Positions 7,083 to 15,175 of a DNA stretch of 64,000 nt are shown here, piece by piece. The notes beneath the pieces were generated by a model, which saw only the letters and a list, made by a program, of their open reading frames with translations, had not been told where the DNA came from and did no database searches. Each line of letters opens with the position of its first letter. The first letter of the stretch is position 1. Source of the DNA: Nitrogeniibacter aestuarii (lineage in GTDB: Bacteria; Pseudomonadota; Gammaproteobacteria; Burkholderiales; Rhodocyclaceae); the NCBI RefSeq assembly GCF_017309585.1, contig NZ_CP071321.1:1550001-1614000 (forward strand), in the 5' to 3' direction. The translations under genes were made by a program, and so were the position numbers.

Positions 7083-9406
7083 CACAACCTGTCCTCGTGA
7101 GGATCATCAAACCCGTCTGCATCGCGCTTGTCGTGCTCACGCTCAGTGCATGCGCCCACCAGCGCGCGCTCGAATCGGCACAGGCCGAGTTCGAGCAGGA
7201 ACCCGAGCTGGTGGCCTTCGAGCGTTTGCAGGCCAAGGTGAAGGCCTCGCCCGGAAACGTCGAACTGCGGACCTACTACCTCAACCAGCGCGAGCGCCTC
7301 ATTCTCAAGCGCCTGGCCTTGGCCGAACGGATGCAGCGTGCCGGTAACACCGACGAGGCCCTTCGCCTGTACGACGAAGTGTTGAGCCTGGCGCCGGGAG
7401 AGAAGCGGGCCGAGCGCGGTCGAACCCTGCTGTTGCGCGAGCAGGGCCACGACGAACTGCTGGCGCGCGCCTACAACCTGGGCCAGCTGGGCAAACTCGA
7501 CGAGGCGCAGGATCTGGTGGACAAGGTGCTGGCCGAGAACCCCCGCAACGCCCGCGGCCGGCAGTTGCGTGCCGACATCGACGCCACGGTCGCCGCGCGC
7601 CAGCCGTCGCCGGCCAAGGTGCTCGAAGGCCCGTTCGCCAAGCCGGTGACGCTGGAATTCCGTGATGCGCCGCTGCGTGTGGTGTTCGAAGCACTCTCCG
7701 ACGCGGCCGGTATCAACTTTGTCTTCGACCGTGACGTGCGTCCGGACGCCAAGGTGACCATTTTCGTGCGAAAGACCAGCGTCGACGAGGTGATCAAGCT
7801 GCTCACGGCGACCCAGAAGATCGAGAGCAAGCTCCTGAATGCCAATTCCGTGCTGATCTACCCGTCAACACCGGCCAAGACCAAGGAGTACCGCGACCTG
7901 GTCACCAAGACCTTCTATCTGGCCAATGCCGACATCAAGCAGGCCCAGTCGCTGGTGCGCCAGCTGGTGAAGGCGCGCGACGTGTTCATCGACGAGAAAC
8001 TCAACCTGATGGTGGTCAAGGACACCCCCGAGGCCGTGGCGCTCGCCGAGAAGCTGGTGACGTCGCTCGATGTGGCCGAACCCGAGGTGATGCTAGAAGT
8101 CGAGGTGCTCGAACTCAGTCGCACCAAGGTCAAGAACCTCGGCCTCGACTTCCCCGATTTCGTCGGCTACGGCGCGCTCGATGGCAGCGGCGTGGCGCGT
8201 ACGGTGGCCAGTGGTGTCGTTGATTGGCGCAGTCGTGGCGATCTGCGCCCGTATATCTCCAATCCCTCGCTGCTGCTCAACATCCGCCAGGAAGACAGTG
8301 ACACCAGCCTGCTTGCCAACCCCCGCATCCGGGTCAAGAACAAGGAAGAAGCCAAGATCCATATCGGCCAGAAGCTGCCGGTGTTCACCACCACCGCCAC
8401 GGCCAACGTGGGTGTGTCGGCCTCGGTGAGTTATCTGGACGTGGGCCTCAAGCTGGATGTGCAGCCCACCGTGCTGCTCGACGACGAGGTGGAGATCAAG
8501 ATCCAGCTCGAAGTGAGCAACATCGTGAGCGAAGTGACCGGCCCCTCCGATTCGCTGGCCTATCAGCTGGGCACCCGGACCACCGGCACGGTGCTGCGTC
8601 TGCATGATGGCGAGACCCAGATTCTTGCCGGCCTGCTGCAGGACGAAGACCGCAGCGTGGAGGAGGGCTTGCCCGGGATCGCCGACGTCCCGGTGCTTGG
8701 TCGTCTGTTCTCGACCAAGCGCGACAACAATGCGCGCACCGAGATCGTGCTGCTCATTACGCCGCGCGTGATCCGCAACGTGATTCCGCCGAGCGTGGCC
8801 CGGGCGCTGCTGCCCTCCGGCACCGAAACCAATATCGGCTCCGCGCCGCTCACGCTGACGCCCAAAGAGGGCAAATCGCTGACCCTGTCGGGGGATGGAT
8901 CGCCGGTGGGTAGTGGTATCCGCGGCCGGGGTTTCAGCACCGCACTGCGCCCGGCCATTCGTCCTTCAAGTACACGCGGCGTGATCCTGCCCGACGATGA
9001 ATTCCCCGTTGAGGATCCGGCGCAGGATCCGATCGAAGACCCGCTGGACGAAGCGGTTCCCTCCGGGCCACTGACGGTCAGCGTGACCGGGCCCGCCGAG
9101 GTTCAGGCCGGGGGCGCCATTGATGTGGAAATCGTGGTTTCCGGCGGGGGCGCCATCGACGGCGGTGAGGTGAGCCTGCGCTACGATCCGGGCCGCGTCG
9201 AAGCACCGGGCGCGAGCGAGCCGGGCCTGCTGACGGTTGAAGTGCCTCCCGGGCAGGATTCGGTCACGGCCACCGCGAGCTTCCTGACCCGTCAGGGCAC
9301 CATCGGCTCGGCCGTGATCGCACCGGTGTCGGCCTCTGTGGGCCGGGGTGGCCAGGTTGAAAGCGTGACGCCCAGCGGTGCCGTCACGGTCAGCATCAAG
9401 CCATGA
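7079..9406 (+). CDS. gspD: GspD-family secretin lipoprotein with C-terminal cohesin-like domain
   Basis: Outer-membrane secretin channel. The N-terminus is a lipoprotein signal with lipobox LSAC (Cys25). Residues about 70-165 look like TPR-type helices; 175-250 is a secretin N-domain (LEFRDAPLRVVFEALSDAAG); about 280-330 is a second N-domain; 400-580 is the secretin barrel with ANPRIRVKNKEEAKIHIGQ, the VPVLGRLFS motif and LLITPRVIR. After a Pro/Asp-rich linker, residues about 660-775 form a beta-rich cohesin-like domain (PLTVSVTGPAEVQAGGAIDV...GGEVSLRYDPG). The secretin core is certain; the cohesin-like call is by pattern. 775 residues is longer than a standard GspD. It overlaps neighbours by 4 nt on both sides. 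Confidence 0.9.
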   Translation: MTQPVLVRIIKPVCIALVVLTLSACAHQRALESAQAEFEQEPELVAFERLQAKVKASPGNVELRTYYLNQRERLILKRLALAERMQRAGNTDEALRLYDEVLSLAPGEKRAERGRTLLLREQGHDELLARAYNLGQLGKLDEAQDLVDKVLAENPRNARGRQLRADIDATVAARQPSPAKVLEGPFAKPVTLEFRDAPLRVVFEALSDAAGINFVFDRDVRPDAKVTIFVRKTSVDEVIKLLTATQKIESKLLNANSVLIYPSTPAKTKEYRDLVTKTFYLANADIKQAQSLVRQLVKARDVFIDEKLNLMVVKDTPEAVALAEKLVTSLDVAEPEVMLEVEVLELSRTKVKNLGLDFPDFVGYGALDGSGVARTVASGVVDWRSRGDLRPYISNPSLLLNIRQEDSDTSLLANPRIRVKNKEEAKIHIGQKLPVFTTTATANVGVSASVSYLDVGLKLDVQPTVLLDDEVEIKIQLEVSNIVSEVTGPSDSLAYQLGTRTTGTVLRLHDGETQILAGLLQDEDRSVEEGLPGIADVPVLGRLFSTKRDNNARTEIVLLITPRVIRNVIPPSVARALLPSGTETNIGSAPLTLTPKEGKSLTLSGDGSPVGSGIRGRGFSTALRPAIRPSSTRGVILPDDEFPVEDPAQDPIEDPLDEAVPSGPLTVSVTGPAEVQAGGAIDVEIVVSGGGAIDGGEVSLRYDPGRVEAPGASEPGLLTVEVPPGQDSVTATASFLTRQGTIGSAVIAPVSASVGRGGQVESVTPSGAVTVSIKP

Positions 9407-9912
9407 GGGTTCGTGCGCGTTCGGCCCGGCGGCCCGGCAGCCTCAGGGCCGCCGGCTTTACGCTGATCGAGCTGATCGTGACCGTGGCCATCCTGGGCGT
9501 GCTCGCCAGCGTGGCCTTGCCGCTGGCGCAGATGACCGCTTTGCGGGCCAAGGAATCCGAACTGCGTGTCGCGCTGCGCACCCTGCGCAACGGCATTGAC
9601 GCCTACAAGGCCGCCGGAGAGAAGGGGCTGATCGAGGTGGCGGCAGACAAGAGCGGTTACCCGCCCAACCTGACCGTGCTGGTCGAAGGCGTGCCGGATA
9701 TCTCGTCTGCAGAACCGAAAATGATCTACTTCCTGCGCCGCATCCCGCGCGATCCGTTCAATCAGGACCTCGATCTGGAGCCGGCTCAGACCTGGGAGTT
9801 GCGCAGCTACGCCAGTCCGCCGGACAACCCGGCGCCGGGTGATGATGTCTTCGATGTCTACTCGGGCAGCGACCGGGTCGGGCTCAATGGCATTCCGTAC
9901 CGGGAGTGGTGA
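9403..9912 (+). CDS. GspG-type pseudopilin (minor)
   Basis: 169 residues starting at ATG 9403 (ATGA overlap with the secretin gene). A long basic leader of about 18 residues is followed by G-FTLIELIVTVAILGVLASVA, with Glu at mature position 5. The remainder (LRVALRTLRNGIDAYK, PRDPFN) is GspG-like. It is likely a minor or alternative subunit of the pseudopilus encoded by this operon. Confidence 0.85.
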   Translation: MRVRARSARRPGSLRAAGFTLIELIVTVAILGVLASVALPLAQMTALRAKESELRVALRTLRNGIDAYKAAGEKGLIEVAADKSGYPPNLTVLVEGVPDISSAEPKMIYFLRRIPRDPFNQDLDLEPAQTWELRSYASPPDNPAPGDDVFDVYSGSDRVGLNGIPYREW

Positions 9913-10268
9913 TGAAGTTGCAACGTGGTTTCACCCTTATCGAACTGCTGGTGGTCATGGCCGTGATCGCCTTGCTGCTGTCGATCGCCGCGCCGCGCTA
10001 TTTCAACCACCTGGACCGCGCGCGAGACAATGCGCTCAAGGAATCGCTCTTCGTGATGCGCGACGCCATCGACAAGTACGCGGCGGACAAGGGGCGCTAC
10101 CCCGAGGGACTCGATCAACTGGTCGAAGATCGCTACCTGCGCTCCATCCCCGAAGACCCGTTGACCGAGCGCAACGACACCTGGATTACGTCACCGCCAC
10201 TCGACGGCTCGCTCGATGGCGTGGGCGATGTGCACAGTGGCGCCGGTTCGCCCTACAGCGAGTGGTGA
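9912..10268 (+). CDS. GspG-type pseudopilin
   Basis: 118 residues from ATG 9912, whose A is the last base of the previous stop. The leader is very short (MKLQRG) before FTLIELLVVMAVIALLLSIA. The globular part has KGRYPEGLDQLVEDRYLR and IPEDPLT, as in GspG-type pseudopilins. Small size and clean motifs suggest it is a structural pseudopilus subunit, perhaps the second most abundant. Confidence 0.85.
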   Translation: MKLQRGFTLIELLVVMAVIALLLSIAAPRYFNHLDRARDNALKESLFVMRDAIDKYAADKGRYPEGLDQLVEDRYLRSIPEDPLTERNDTWITSPPLDGSLDGVGDVHSGAGSPYSEW

Positions 10269-10275
10269 ACGTGCT

Positions 10276-10779
10276 TTGAGGCGCGCTCACGCACAGGCAG
10301 GTTATACCTACCTGCTCATTCTTTTCGTGGTGGCCGGGCTTGGCCTGCTGGCTGCCGGCCTGGGCCAGACGTGGCGCGATCGGGCACAGCGCGAACGCGA
10401 GGCTGAACTGCTTGCGGTCGGGGTGGAGATGGCCCGTGCGCTAGCCAGCTACCAAAACCGCTCGCCCGATGCCGGAAAGCAATGGCCTGAGTCGCTCGAT
10501 GTCCTGGTCGAGGACCGGCGGTTTGCGACACCCCAACGGCATCTGAGGCGCATTTACCGGGATCCGATGACCGGTGAAACGGACTGGGGACTTGTCCGCG
10601 ACAAGGGGAAAATTGTCGGTATTCACAGTCTGAGCGAGAAAGTTCCGTTCAAGACCCACGACCTCCCCGAAGAGCTGGGGGAGGGGGGCGAATCCGCGAA
10701 AAGCTATCGGGAGTGGGTTTTCAGGCCGGTCATGCCCGCCTCAGGCGGCGAGCAGCCGCAGACGCCTGAGCGCGACTAG
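10276..10779 (+). CDS. atypical pseudopilin lacking Glu5
   Basis: About 167 residues if translation begins at TTG 10276, 7 nt after the preceding stop; the frame is open back to 10216 but that lies inside the previous gene. The N-terminal helix AGYTYLLILFVVAGLGLLAAGL resembles a prepilin helix after a Gly, but Leu replaces the conserved Glu at position 5. Family knowledge: tip pseudopilins of the GspK type also lack this Glu. The rest (WPESLDVLVEDRRF, RRIYRDPMTGETDWGL) is common in type II-like minor pseudopilins. Start codon is uncertain. Confidence 0.7.
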   Translation: MRRAHAQAGYTYLLILFVVAGLGLLAAGLGQTWRDRAQREREAELLAVGVEMARALASYQNRSPDAGKQWPESLDVLVEDRRFATPQRHLRRIYRDPMTGETDWGLVRDKGKIVGIHSLSEKVPFKTHDLPEELGEGGESAKSYREWVFRPVMPASGGEQPQTPERD

Positions 10780-10792
10780 TCCTTTCGGACTA
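10777..10792. promoter_or_regulatory. dyad TAGTCC-TTTC-GGACTA
   Basis: A perfect 6-bp inverted repeat with a 4-nt spacer at the end of the secretion operon and 82 nt before the ankyrin gene. Close variants occur at 12653 and 27282, and a half-conserved one at 12556, all intergenic. The size and symmetry suit a dimeric LuxR/NarL-type HTH protein such as the one encoded at 11730-12491. Confidence 0.5.
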
Positions 10793-10874
10793 CGGTCGGG
10801 TACCTGACGCAGTCAAACTCATTGGCTAACGTTCGGCAGCTTGAATCCTTTGGTTTCACTCTTGCTGCCCACCG

Positions 10875-11633
10875 ATGCCCATCCTGAAGTCTCCAATGCT
10901 GTTTCTGCTCGTGAGTGTCTCCATGGCGCACGCCGACGACGTTGCGCAACGCAATCGTCTGGCGGCACCCGAAGCACGTTATGACGAGATTCGCGCGGAT
11001 GCGCCCGCATGGCAGACGCCGGTGCGCGGGCAGCTGGACTATCAGCTGGCGCTCGCCGCTCAGAGTCACGACTGGAAGGCCGTTGAAGCCGCGCTGGCCG
11101 AAGGGGGTAATCCCAATACTCGCGTCAAGCATGTACCCAGTGTGCTGGTCGAGGCGGCGCGTGCCGGCCGGACCGAGACGGTGCGCAAGCTCCTCAAGGC
11201 GGGCGCGGATCCCGATGCGCGCGCGCTGGATGGCCAGACTGCATTGACCGTTGCCGTCATCAACCAGGAGGCGAGCTTGCTGCCGCTCCTGATCCACGCG
11301 GGTGCCGATGTCAATCGCTCAAACAGCGGCGGCGACCGACCGCTCGGCCTGGCGCTTTCGCTCGGTCGCGCGGATCTGGCCGACCTGCTGATCGACGCCG
11401 GCGGAGATATCGACGCCTTCGACGGCGATGGGCGAACCATGCTGTCGGTCGCTGCCCGGCATGGCGACATTGCGCTGATCGAACGGCTTGTCAGCGCCGG
11501 GGCCAGCGTCAACACTGTTGGCAAGGATGGGCGCAGCGCCCTGCAATGGGCGGTCACAGCAGGGCAGCCCATGGCAGCCCAGGTCTTGATTGCTCACGGC
11601 GCACTTATCGGCGACCTGAGCGAGGGGCACTGA
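10875..11633 (+). CDS. exported ankyrin-repeat protein
   Basis: 252 residues with a signal peptide (LFLLVSVSMAHA, cleavage near residue 20). About five or six ankyrin repeats run from residue 65 to the end, for example GRTETVRKLLKAGADPDAR and GDIALIERLVSAGASVNTVG. A binding function in the periplasm is likely but the partner is unknown. It stands alone on the strand with a dyad regulatory motif 82 nt upstream and the EpsA-like regulator gene about 100 nt downstream. Confidence 0.85.
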   Translation: MPILKSPMLFLLVSVSMAHADDVAQRNRLAAPEARYDEIRADAPAWQTPVRGQLDYQLALAAQSHDWKAVEAALAEGGNPNTRVKHVPSVLVEAARAGRTETVRKLLKAGADPDARALDGQTALTVAVINQEASLLPLLIHAGADVNRSNSGGDRPLGLALSLGRADLADLLIDAGGDIDAFDGDGRTMLSVAARHGDIALIERLVSAGASVNTVGKDGRSALQWAVTAGQPMAAQVLIAHGALIGDLSEGH

Positions 11634-11729
11634 TATGCGTTGCGAAGTCATGACAACGACGTGCGGCCGACTTACGACTGCAACGTGTACCGCCGACAAT
11701 TTCATTTCCAAACGTTTCCGGTTCTGGCC

Positions 11730-12491
11730 ATGAGTGACCAGGTTTCGCTCGACACTGCTGATCTGGAGCGTCTCTTCTTCACGATCGACACTTCGATCAA
11801 GGTCACGAAGCGCTTCCAGTTTTTCTTGTGGGCCCAGGGCGCGCTGCAAAGCTTCCTGCCGCACGAGACCATGATCTGTCTTGTCGGTGATCTGGGGTCA
11901 ATGCGCTTGCGACATGAAGTGTTCTCGCGAGCGCTCGTGGCGCCCGAACTGGACGAAGTCATCGCCGACCGGATCAACGGATTTGTGCCGGCCATCGTCT
12001 CTCGATGGGTCGCCAATGATCATGCGCCCCTGAGCTTTCACGAGCAGTCCGTCCCCCACGACAGCCTCAGACGGCTGATGCCCGGGCATCTGCTATGCCA
12101 CGGAATGCGCCACGGCGCCGGCCAGTTCGACTCGATGTTTATCTTTGTCCGCACGCCGACCGAGGCCAGCGGGCGCGAGAAATATCTGGCCGAACTGCTC
12201 ATGCCGCACATGCATACCGCAGTGCATCGCGTCTGCACCAACGAAAGTGCCAGCCGGGGCACCACCCACGAACCCCACTCCCTGTCGGATCGGGAGGTTC
12301 AGGTTCTGCACTGGATCCGTGACGGGAAGACCAATCATGAAATCGGGCAGATCCTCGGGATCAGCCCGCTGACGGTCAAGAACCACGTCCAGAAGATCCT
12401 GCGAAAGCTCGATGTGGCCAACCGTGCACAGGCGGTTGCCAAGGCGGCGGCTGGCGGGCTTTTCAACGGCCAGGCCAGCGCCCGGGCCTGA
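11730..12491 (+). CDS. epsA: EpsA-like LuxR-family transcriptional regulator
   Basis: 253 residues from ATG 11730 (MSDQVSLD); the frame is open upstream to 11640 but the extra residues do not look conserved. The N-terminal sensing region contains RFQFFLWAQGALQSFLPHE, which matches EpsA from Methylobacillus and relatives, regulators linked to exopolysaccharide and PEP-CTERM/exosortase loci. The C-terminus has a GerE/LuxR helix-turn-helix (LSDREVQVLHWIRDGKTNHE...LTVKNHVQKILRKL, about residues 183-240). No exosortase gene lies in this window, but a PEP-CTERM gene follows at 12786. Confidence 0.8.
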   Translation: MSDQVSLDTADLERLFFTIDTSIKVTKRFQFFLWAQGALQSFLPHETMICLVGDLGSMRLRHEVFSRALVAPELDEVIADRINGFVPAIVSRWVANDHAPLSFHEQSVPHDSLRRLMPGHLLCHGMRHGAGQFDSMFIFVRTPTEASGREKYLAELLMPHMHTAVHRVCTNESASRGTTHEPHSLSDREVQVLHWIRDGKTNHEIGQILGISPLTVKNHVQKILRKLDVANRAQAVAKAAAGGLFNGQASARA

Positions 12492-12600
12492 CCGGTATCG
12501 AGCGGGCGCTCGCTCGCTGCCTGTTCGTCAATCCCTTCCCATCGAACCACGCGCCTAGTCCTATCGGCCCATCTGCCGGAGGTGTCCGGCGTCTCAGGGC

Positions 12601-12633
12601 CGACATGCGACATCCCTAGAGTGGCGCATGTCG
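12601..12633. promoter_or_regulatory. inverted repeat CGACATGCG-N15-CGCATGTCG
   Basis: Perfect 9-bp arms with a 15-nt spacer, 150-185 nt before the PEP-CTERM start. It is not followed by a T-run, so it is more probably an operator than a terminator. It differs in sequence from the TAGTCC dyads nearby and may bind a second regulator. Confidence 0.4.
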
Positions 12634-12652
12634 TTCTCATGGACCAGTGCGG

Positions 12653-12668
12653 TAGTGCCAACGGACTA
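12653..12668. promoter_or_regulatory. dyad TAGTGC-CAAC-GGACTA
   Basis: One-mismatch copy of the TAGTCC-N4-GGACTA dyad, 118 nt before the PEP-CTERM start codon. A poorer copy, TAGTCC-TATC-GGCCCA, lies 82 nt upstream at 12556-12571, so two copies may sit on one promoter. Confidence 0.45.
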
Positions 12669-12785
12669 CGTTGATGACATATCAATAATCACCGCCTGTA
12701 AAGCGTGCTGACGAGAATGGGCTCCGACTTCTCTCATTGGAGTCGGGGGTCACCCCAACTGAGCAAACTCAAGGAGTGTTAGACA

Positions 12786-13553
12786 ATGAATTTCAAGACC
12801 AAAGCCCTGGTTGCTGCGCTTGCCCTGTCGGCAGCCGGCGCCGCCAACGCTGCCATCACCACTTTTGAAGAGGCAGGCGGTGGCTCTATTGTTTTGTCTG
12901 TCTGGGACAAGACCAACCAGGTCTCCGCCATTTTCGATCTGGGCATCGATACCGGTAGCTTCACCCCCGCTACGGCGACCGCCAACATGAGCTGGGACCT
13001 GAGCAGCGGTGATTACGCCGACGTCTGGGCCGCCGTGAGCGGTTACGACATGGCCAACACCTACTTCATGGTTTTTGGTGGTGATCGCACGGGCTCGCTG
13101 ATTACCGATCAGTATTTCGTGTCCACGGCAACCAGCCAAGCGGGCGTCGATGCCATGACGGCTCAGGCAATCCAGAAGTTCGTTAATCAAGACACCCTGC
13201 TAATCAACAGTAACGCGCTGGGTAATCACGCGCTCGTTGAAAATGGTGCAAACGTCGACGTTGGTGGGCCTTCATACCAAGGCACCTCGATGGGTGACAA
13301 CTGGGCCACTTGGTCCACTTTCACCGCGACCGCTCTGATCGGCGACTCCTTGGGTTTCTACGCCCTCCAGGGTGCCGGCTCCGCCCGCAACGTTTACGTG
13401 ACCAACGAAGTGTTCGCTGGCGAGTTCTCCATGAGCGCCGCGGGTCAGCTCAGCTACGTGACCGCCCCCGTGCCGGAGCCCGAGACCTATGCCCTGATGC
13501 TGGCGGGTCTTGGTCTGATCGGTACCGTGGCCCGTCGTCGCGCAGCCCGCTGA
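12786..13553 (+). CDS. PEP-CTERM sorting-domain protein
   Basis: 255 residues: signal peptide (about 1-22, ALALSAAGAANA), a beta-rich, low-Cys body, and a C-terminal PEP-CTERM tag: VPEPETYALM, a hydrophobic LAGLGLIG segment and a basic tail ARRRAAR. Family knowledge: such proteins are processed by exosortase/EpsH at the inner membrane and exported to the surface or matrix. It lies behind the EpsA-like regulator and the dyad-rich gap. The body matches no domain I recognise. Confidence 0.9.
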   Translation: MNFKTKALVAALALSAAGAANAAITTFEEAGGGSIVLSVWDKTNQVSAIFDLGIDTGSFTPATATANMSWDLSSGDYADVWAAVSGYDMANTYFMVFGGDRTGSLITDQYFVSTATSQAGVDAMTAQAIQKFVNQDTLLINSNALGNHALVENGANVDVGGPSYQGTSMGDNWATWSTFTATALIGDSLGFYALQGAGSARNVYVTNEVFAGEFSMSAAGQLSYVTAPVPEPETYALMLAGLGLIGTVARRRAAR

Positions 13554-13568
13554 TTCAACTGTCTTCAC

Positions 13569-13600
13569 GCATCTTCTCGACCCGGTGGTCGAGCGGATGC
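13569..13600 (+). terminator. hairpin between the PEP-CTERM gene and the next gene
   Basis: Nested stem GCATC-TT-CTCGACC, loop CGGT, GGTCGAG-CG-GATGC. There is no T-run after it, so it is either a weak attenuator or an mRNA-stabilising stem. It lies 32 nt before the next start codon, so the two genes may share a transcript. Confidence 0.4.
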
Positions 13601-13631
13601 GCACTGCCCGAATACCAAAAGGATTGATGCA

Positions 13632-14990
13632 ATGAAACTCAAGATGATCGCCCTGGCCGTGGCTGCCGCCGCTGCCGCTGCACCTGCCGCTGCTGCCGTG
13701 CCGACCATGGCACAGATGTCCGGGGCCTATGCCGCCGGCCGTTACATGAACGTCTCCGGTGCCTCCGCTACCAAGGCGTCCGTGAAGAAAGCCTTCCAGA
13801 ACGCCTGCGCCACCCCGGCCGACCTGGTGACCCTGACCAACGATGGCAAGGACGTTAACGCCTACGCTTGCATTCTTGCCGGTGGCAAGGGTTATCCGGC
13901 CGCCTGGGCTGGCCAGACCGTGGTGATGTTCCACACGGTCAAGGGCGGTTCGCTCAACTCCATCCTGGGCATGTCGTCTGATGCCGCCCAGCAGGTGAAC
14001 TTCGTGTCCTCCACCCTGGCCGGCTGCTCGGGCAGCGGCACGGCCTACACGGGTTGCGCCGCCGAGAAGCGTCGCTCCAACGGTGGGTTCTCCGACGTCG
14101 AAAAGGCACTGTTTGCCGACGTCCTGGGTGCCACGCCGCCGGCTGGTGTTGACCTCAACAAGATCGAAGTGACTCAGGCACTGGCCGGGCAGTCCTTCGG
14201 TATTGCCGCCTCGCTGCCGCTCTTCTATGCCCTCCAGGCGGCCCAGGGCATCAGTTGCGCAGCGGGTGATTTCTCCGCCGCCTGCACCCCTTCTATCTCC
14301 CGCACAGAGTACGCCACCCTCGTAGCCAAGCAGAACGCGGGCTCCATCGGCTCCTTCTACGGCTGGGATGTGCTGGATCTGGGTTCTTCCGCAAACGGCA
14401 CCGCCGGTGATGGCCAGGACGAGGATGTCATCGTTTGCCGTCGTCCGGTCACCTCGGGTACTCAGGCATCCTCCAATGCCTTCTTCCTGAAGAAGAATTG
14501 CACAGCTGCTGGCTATGAGCCCTCCACGCCGACTGATTCCGTTGGCAAGTATGTGGTCATCGAAGGCTCCGGCACGTCCGACGTGAAGGCTTGTCTAGGC
14601 GACGGCGAAACGGCGGCTGCCGGTTCCAAGTTCCGTATCGGTGTGGTCTCTGCAGAGAACGTGCCGGAGGCCACCGACAAGTGGCAGTGGCTGAAGCTCG
14701 ACGGCGCAGCGGTGCATGCCGATGCGGGTCAGCGCAAGAACACCATCGAGATGGAATATCAGTTCGCCATGGAAATGGTGCTGCACACCTCGTCTGAAAC
14801 CACCATCACCCCGGTGAACCAGAACACGGCCCTGAAGGCCCTGACGGCGGAGCTGGGTAACGAGACCAGCCCGAAAACCGGTCTGTACATCGTCCCGAAC
14901 GGCGGTACGTACTACACCGGCCCGGGCGGTGTGATCGGCCGTGCTACCAACGGTGGCAACAGCTGCGCAGCCATGGTCGAGTTCCTGTAA
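13632..14990 (+). CDS. cysteine-rich secreted protein, possibly periplasmic-binding-protein-like
   Basis: 452 residues with a strong Ala-rich signal peptide (cleavage near AAAAAVP). The region GRYMNVSGASATKASVKKAF recalls the start of PstS-like phosphate-binding folds, and GGFSDVEKALFADV and ALAGQSFGIAAS would fit later strand-loop positions, so a PBP-like fold is possible but unproven. At least ten cysteines lie mostly in local pairs (AGCSGSGTAYTGCA, ISCAAGDFSAACTP), suggesting disulfides in the periplasm or outside. It sits between the PEP-CTERM gene and tpsB, so a role in the surface locus is plausible. Not a confident family match. Confidence 0.6.
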   Translation: MKLKMIALAVAAAAAAAPAAAAVPTMAQMSGAYAAGRYMNVSGASATKASVKKAFQNACATPADLVTLTNDGKDVNAYACILAGGKGYPAAWAGQTVVMFHTVKGGSLNSILGMSSDAAQQVNFVSSTLAGCSGSGTAYTGCAAEKRRSNGGFSDVEKALFADVLGATPPAGVDLNKIEVTQALAGQSFGIAASLPLFYALQAAQGISCAAGDFSAACTPSISRTEYATLVAKQNAGSIGSFYGWDVLDLGSSANGTAGDGQDEDVIVCRRPVTSGTQASSNAFFLKKNCTAAGYEPSTPTDSVGKYVVIEGSGTSDVKACLGDGETAAAGSKFRIGVVSAENVPEATDKWQWLKLDGAAVHADAGQRKNTIEMEYQFAMEMVLHTSSETTITPVNQNTALKALTAELGNETSPKTGLYIVPNGGTYYTGPGGVIGRATNGGNSCAAMVEFL

Positions 14991-15002
14991 TTCGCCCGGC
15001 GT

Positions 15003-15023
15003 GGCGGGTACTTGATACCCGCC
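15003..15023 (+). terminator. hairpin GGCGGGTA-CTTGA-TACCCGCC
   Basis: Perfect 8-bp stem 13 nt after the stop of the cysteine-rich gene; no clear T-run. It is the first of three stems before tpsB. Confidence 0.5.
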
Positions 15024-15059
15024 TTGCGTGACTAAAGGGGGGCCTTCGGGTGCCCCTGC

Positions 15060-15088
15060 AACGAGCCTCTTTTCTGAAGAGGCTCGTT
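15060..15088 (+). terminator. terminator-like hairpin before tpsB
   Basis: AACGAGCCTC, a 9-nt loop, GAGGCTCGTT, followed by GTTCTTTC. The 10-bp stem and partial T-run suggest an intrinsic terminator separating the cysteine-rich gene from tpsB. Confidence 0.6.
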
Positions 15089-15175
15089 GTTCTTTCAGTT
15101 GCCGGGTGCTCGATGGCCTTGAAGGCACGTTGGTCGAGACCCGATCGATATAACGAAAAACGGAACGTCGTCCTG

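Larger units (their letters stand above)
12492..12785 (+). promoter_or_regulatory. 294-nt regulatory gap before the PEP-CTERM gene
   Basis: No coding frame seen. The gap carries a degenerate dyad at 12556-12571, a 9-bp inverted repeat at 12601-12633, a near-perfect TAGTGC-CAAC-GGACTA dyad at 12653-12668, and an AAGGAG ribosome site just before the ATG at 12786. Such density of symmetric elements suggests complex control of the downstream gene. Confidence 0.5.
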
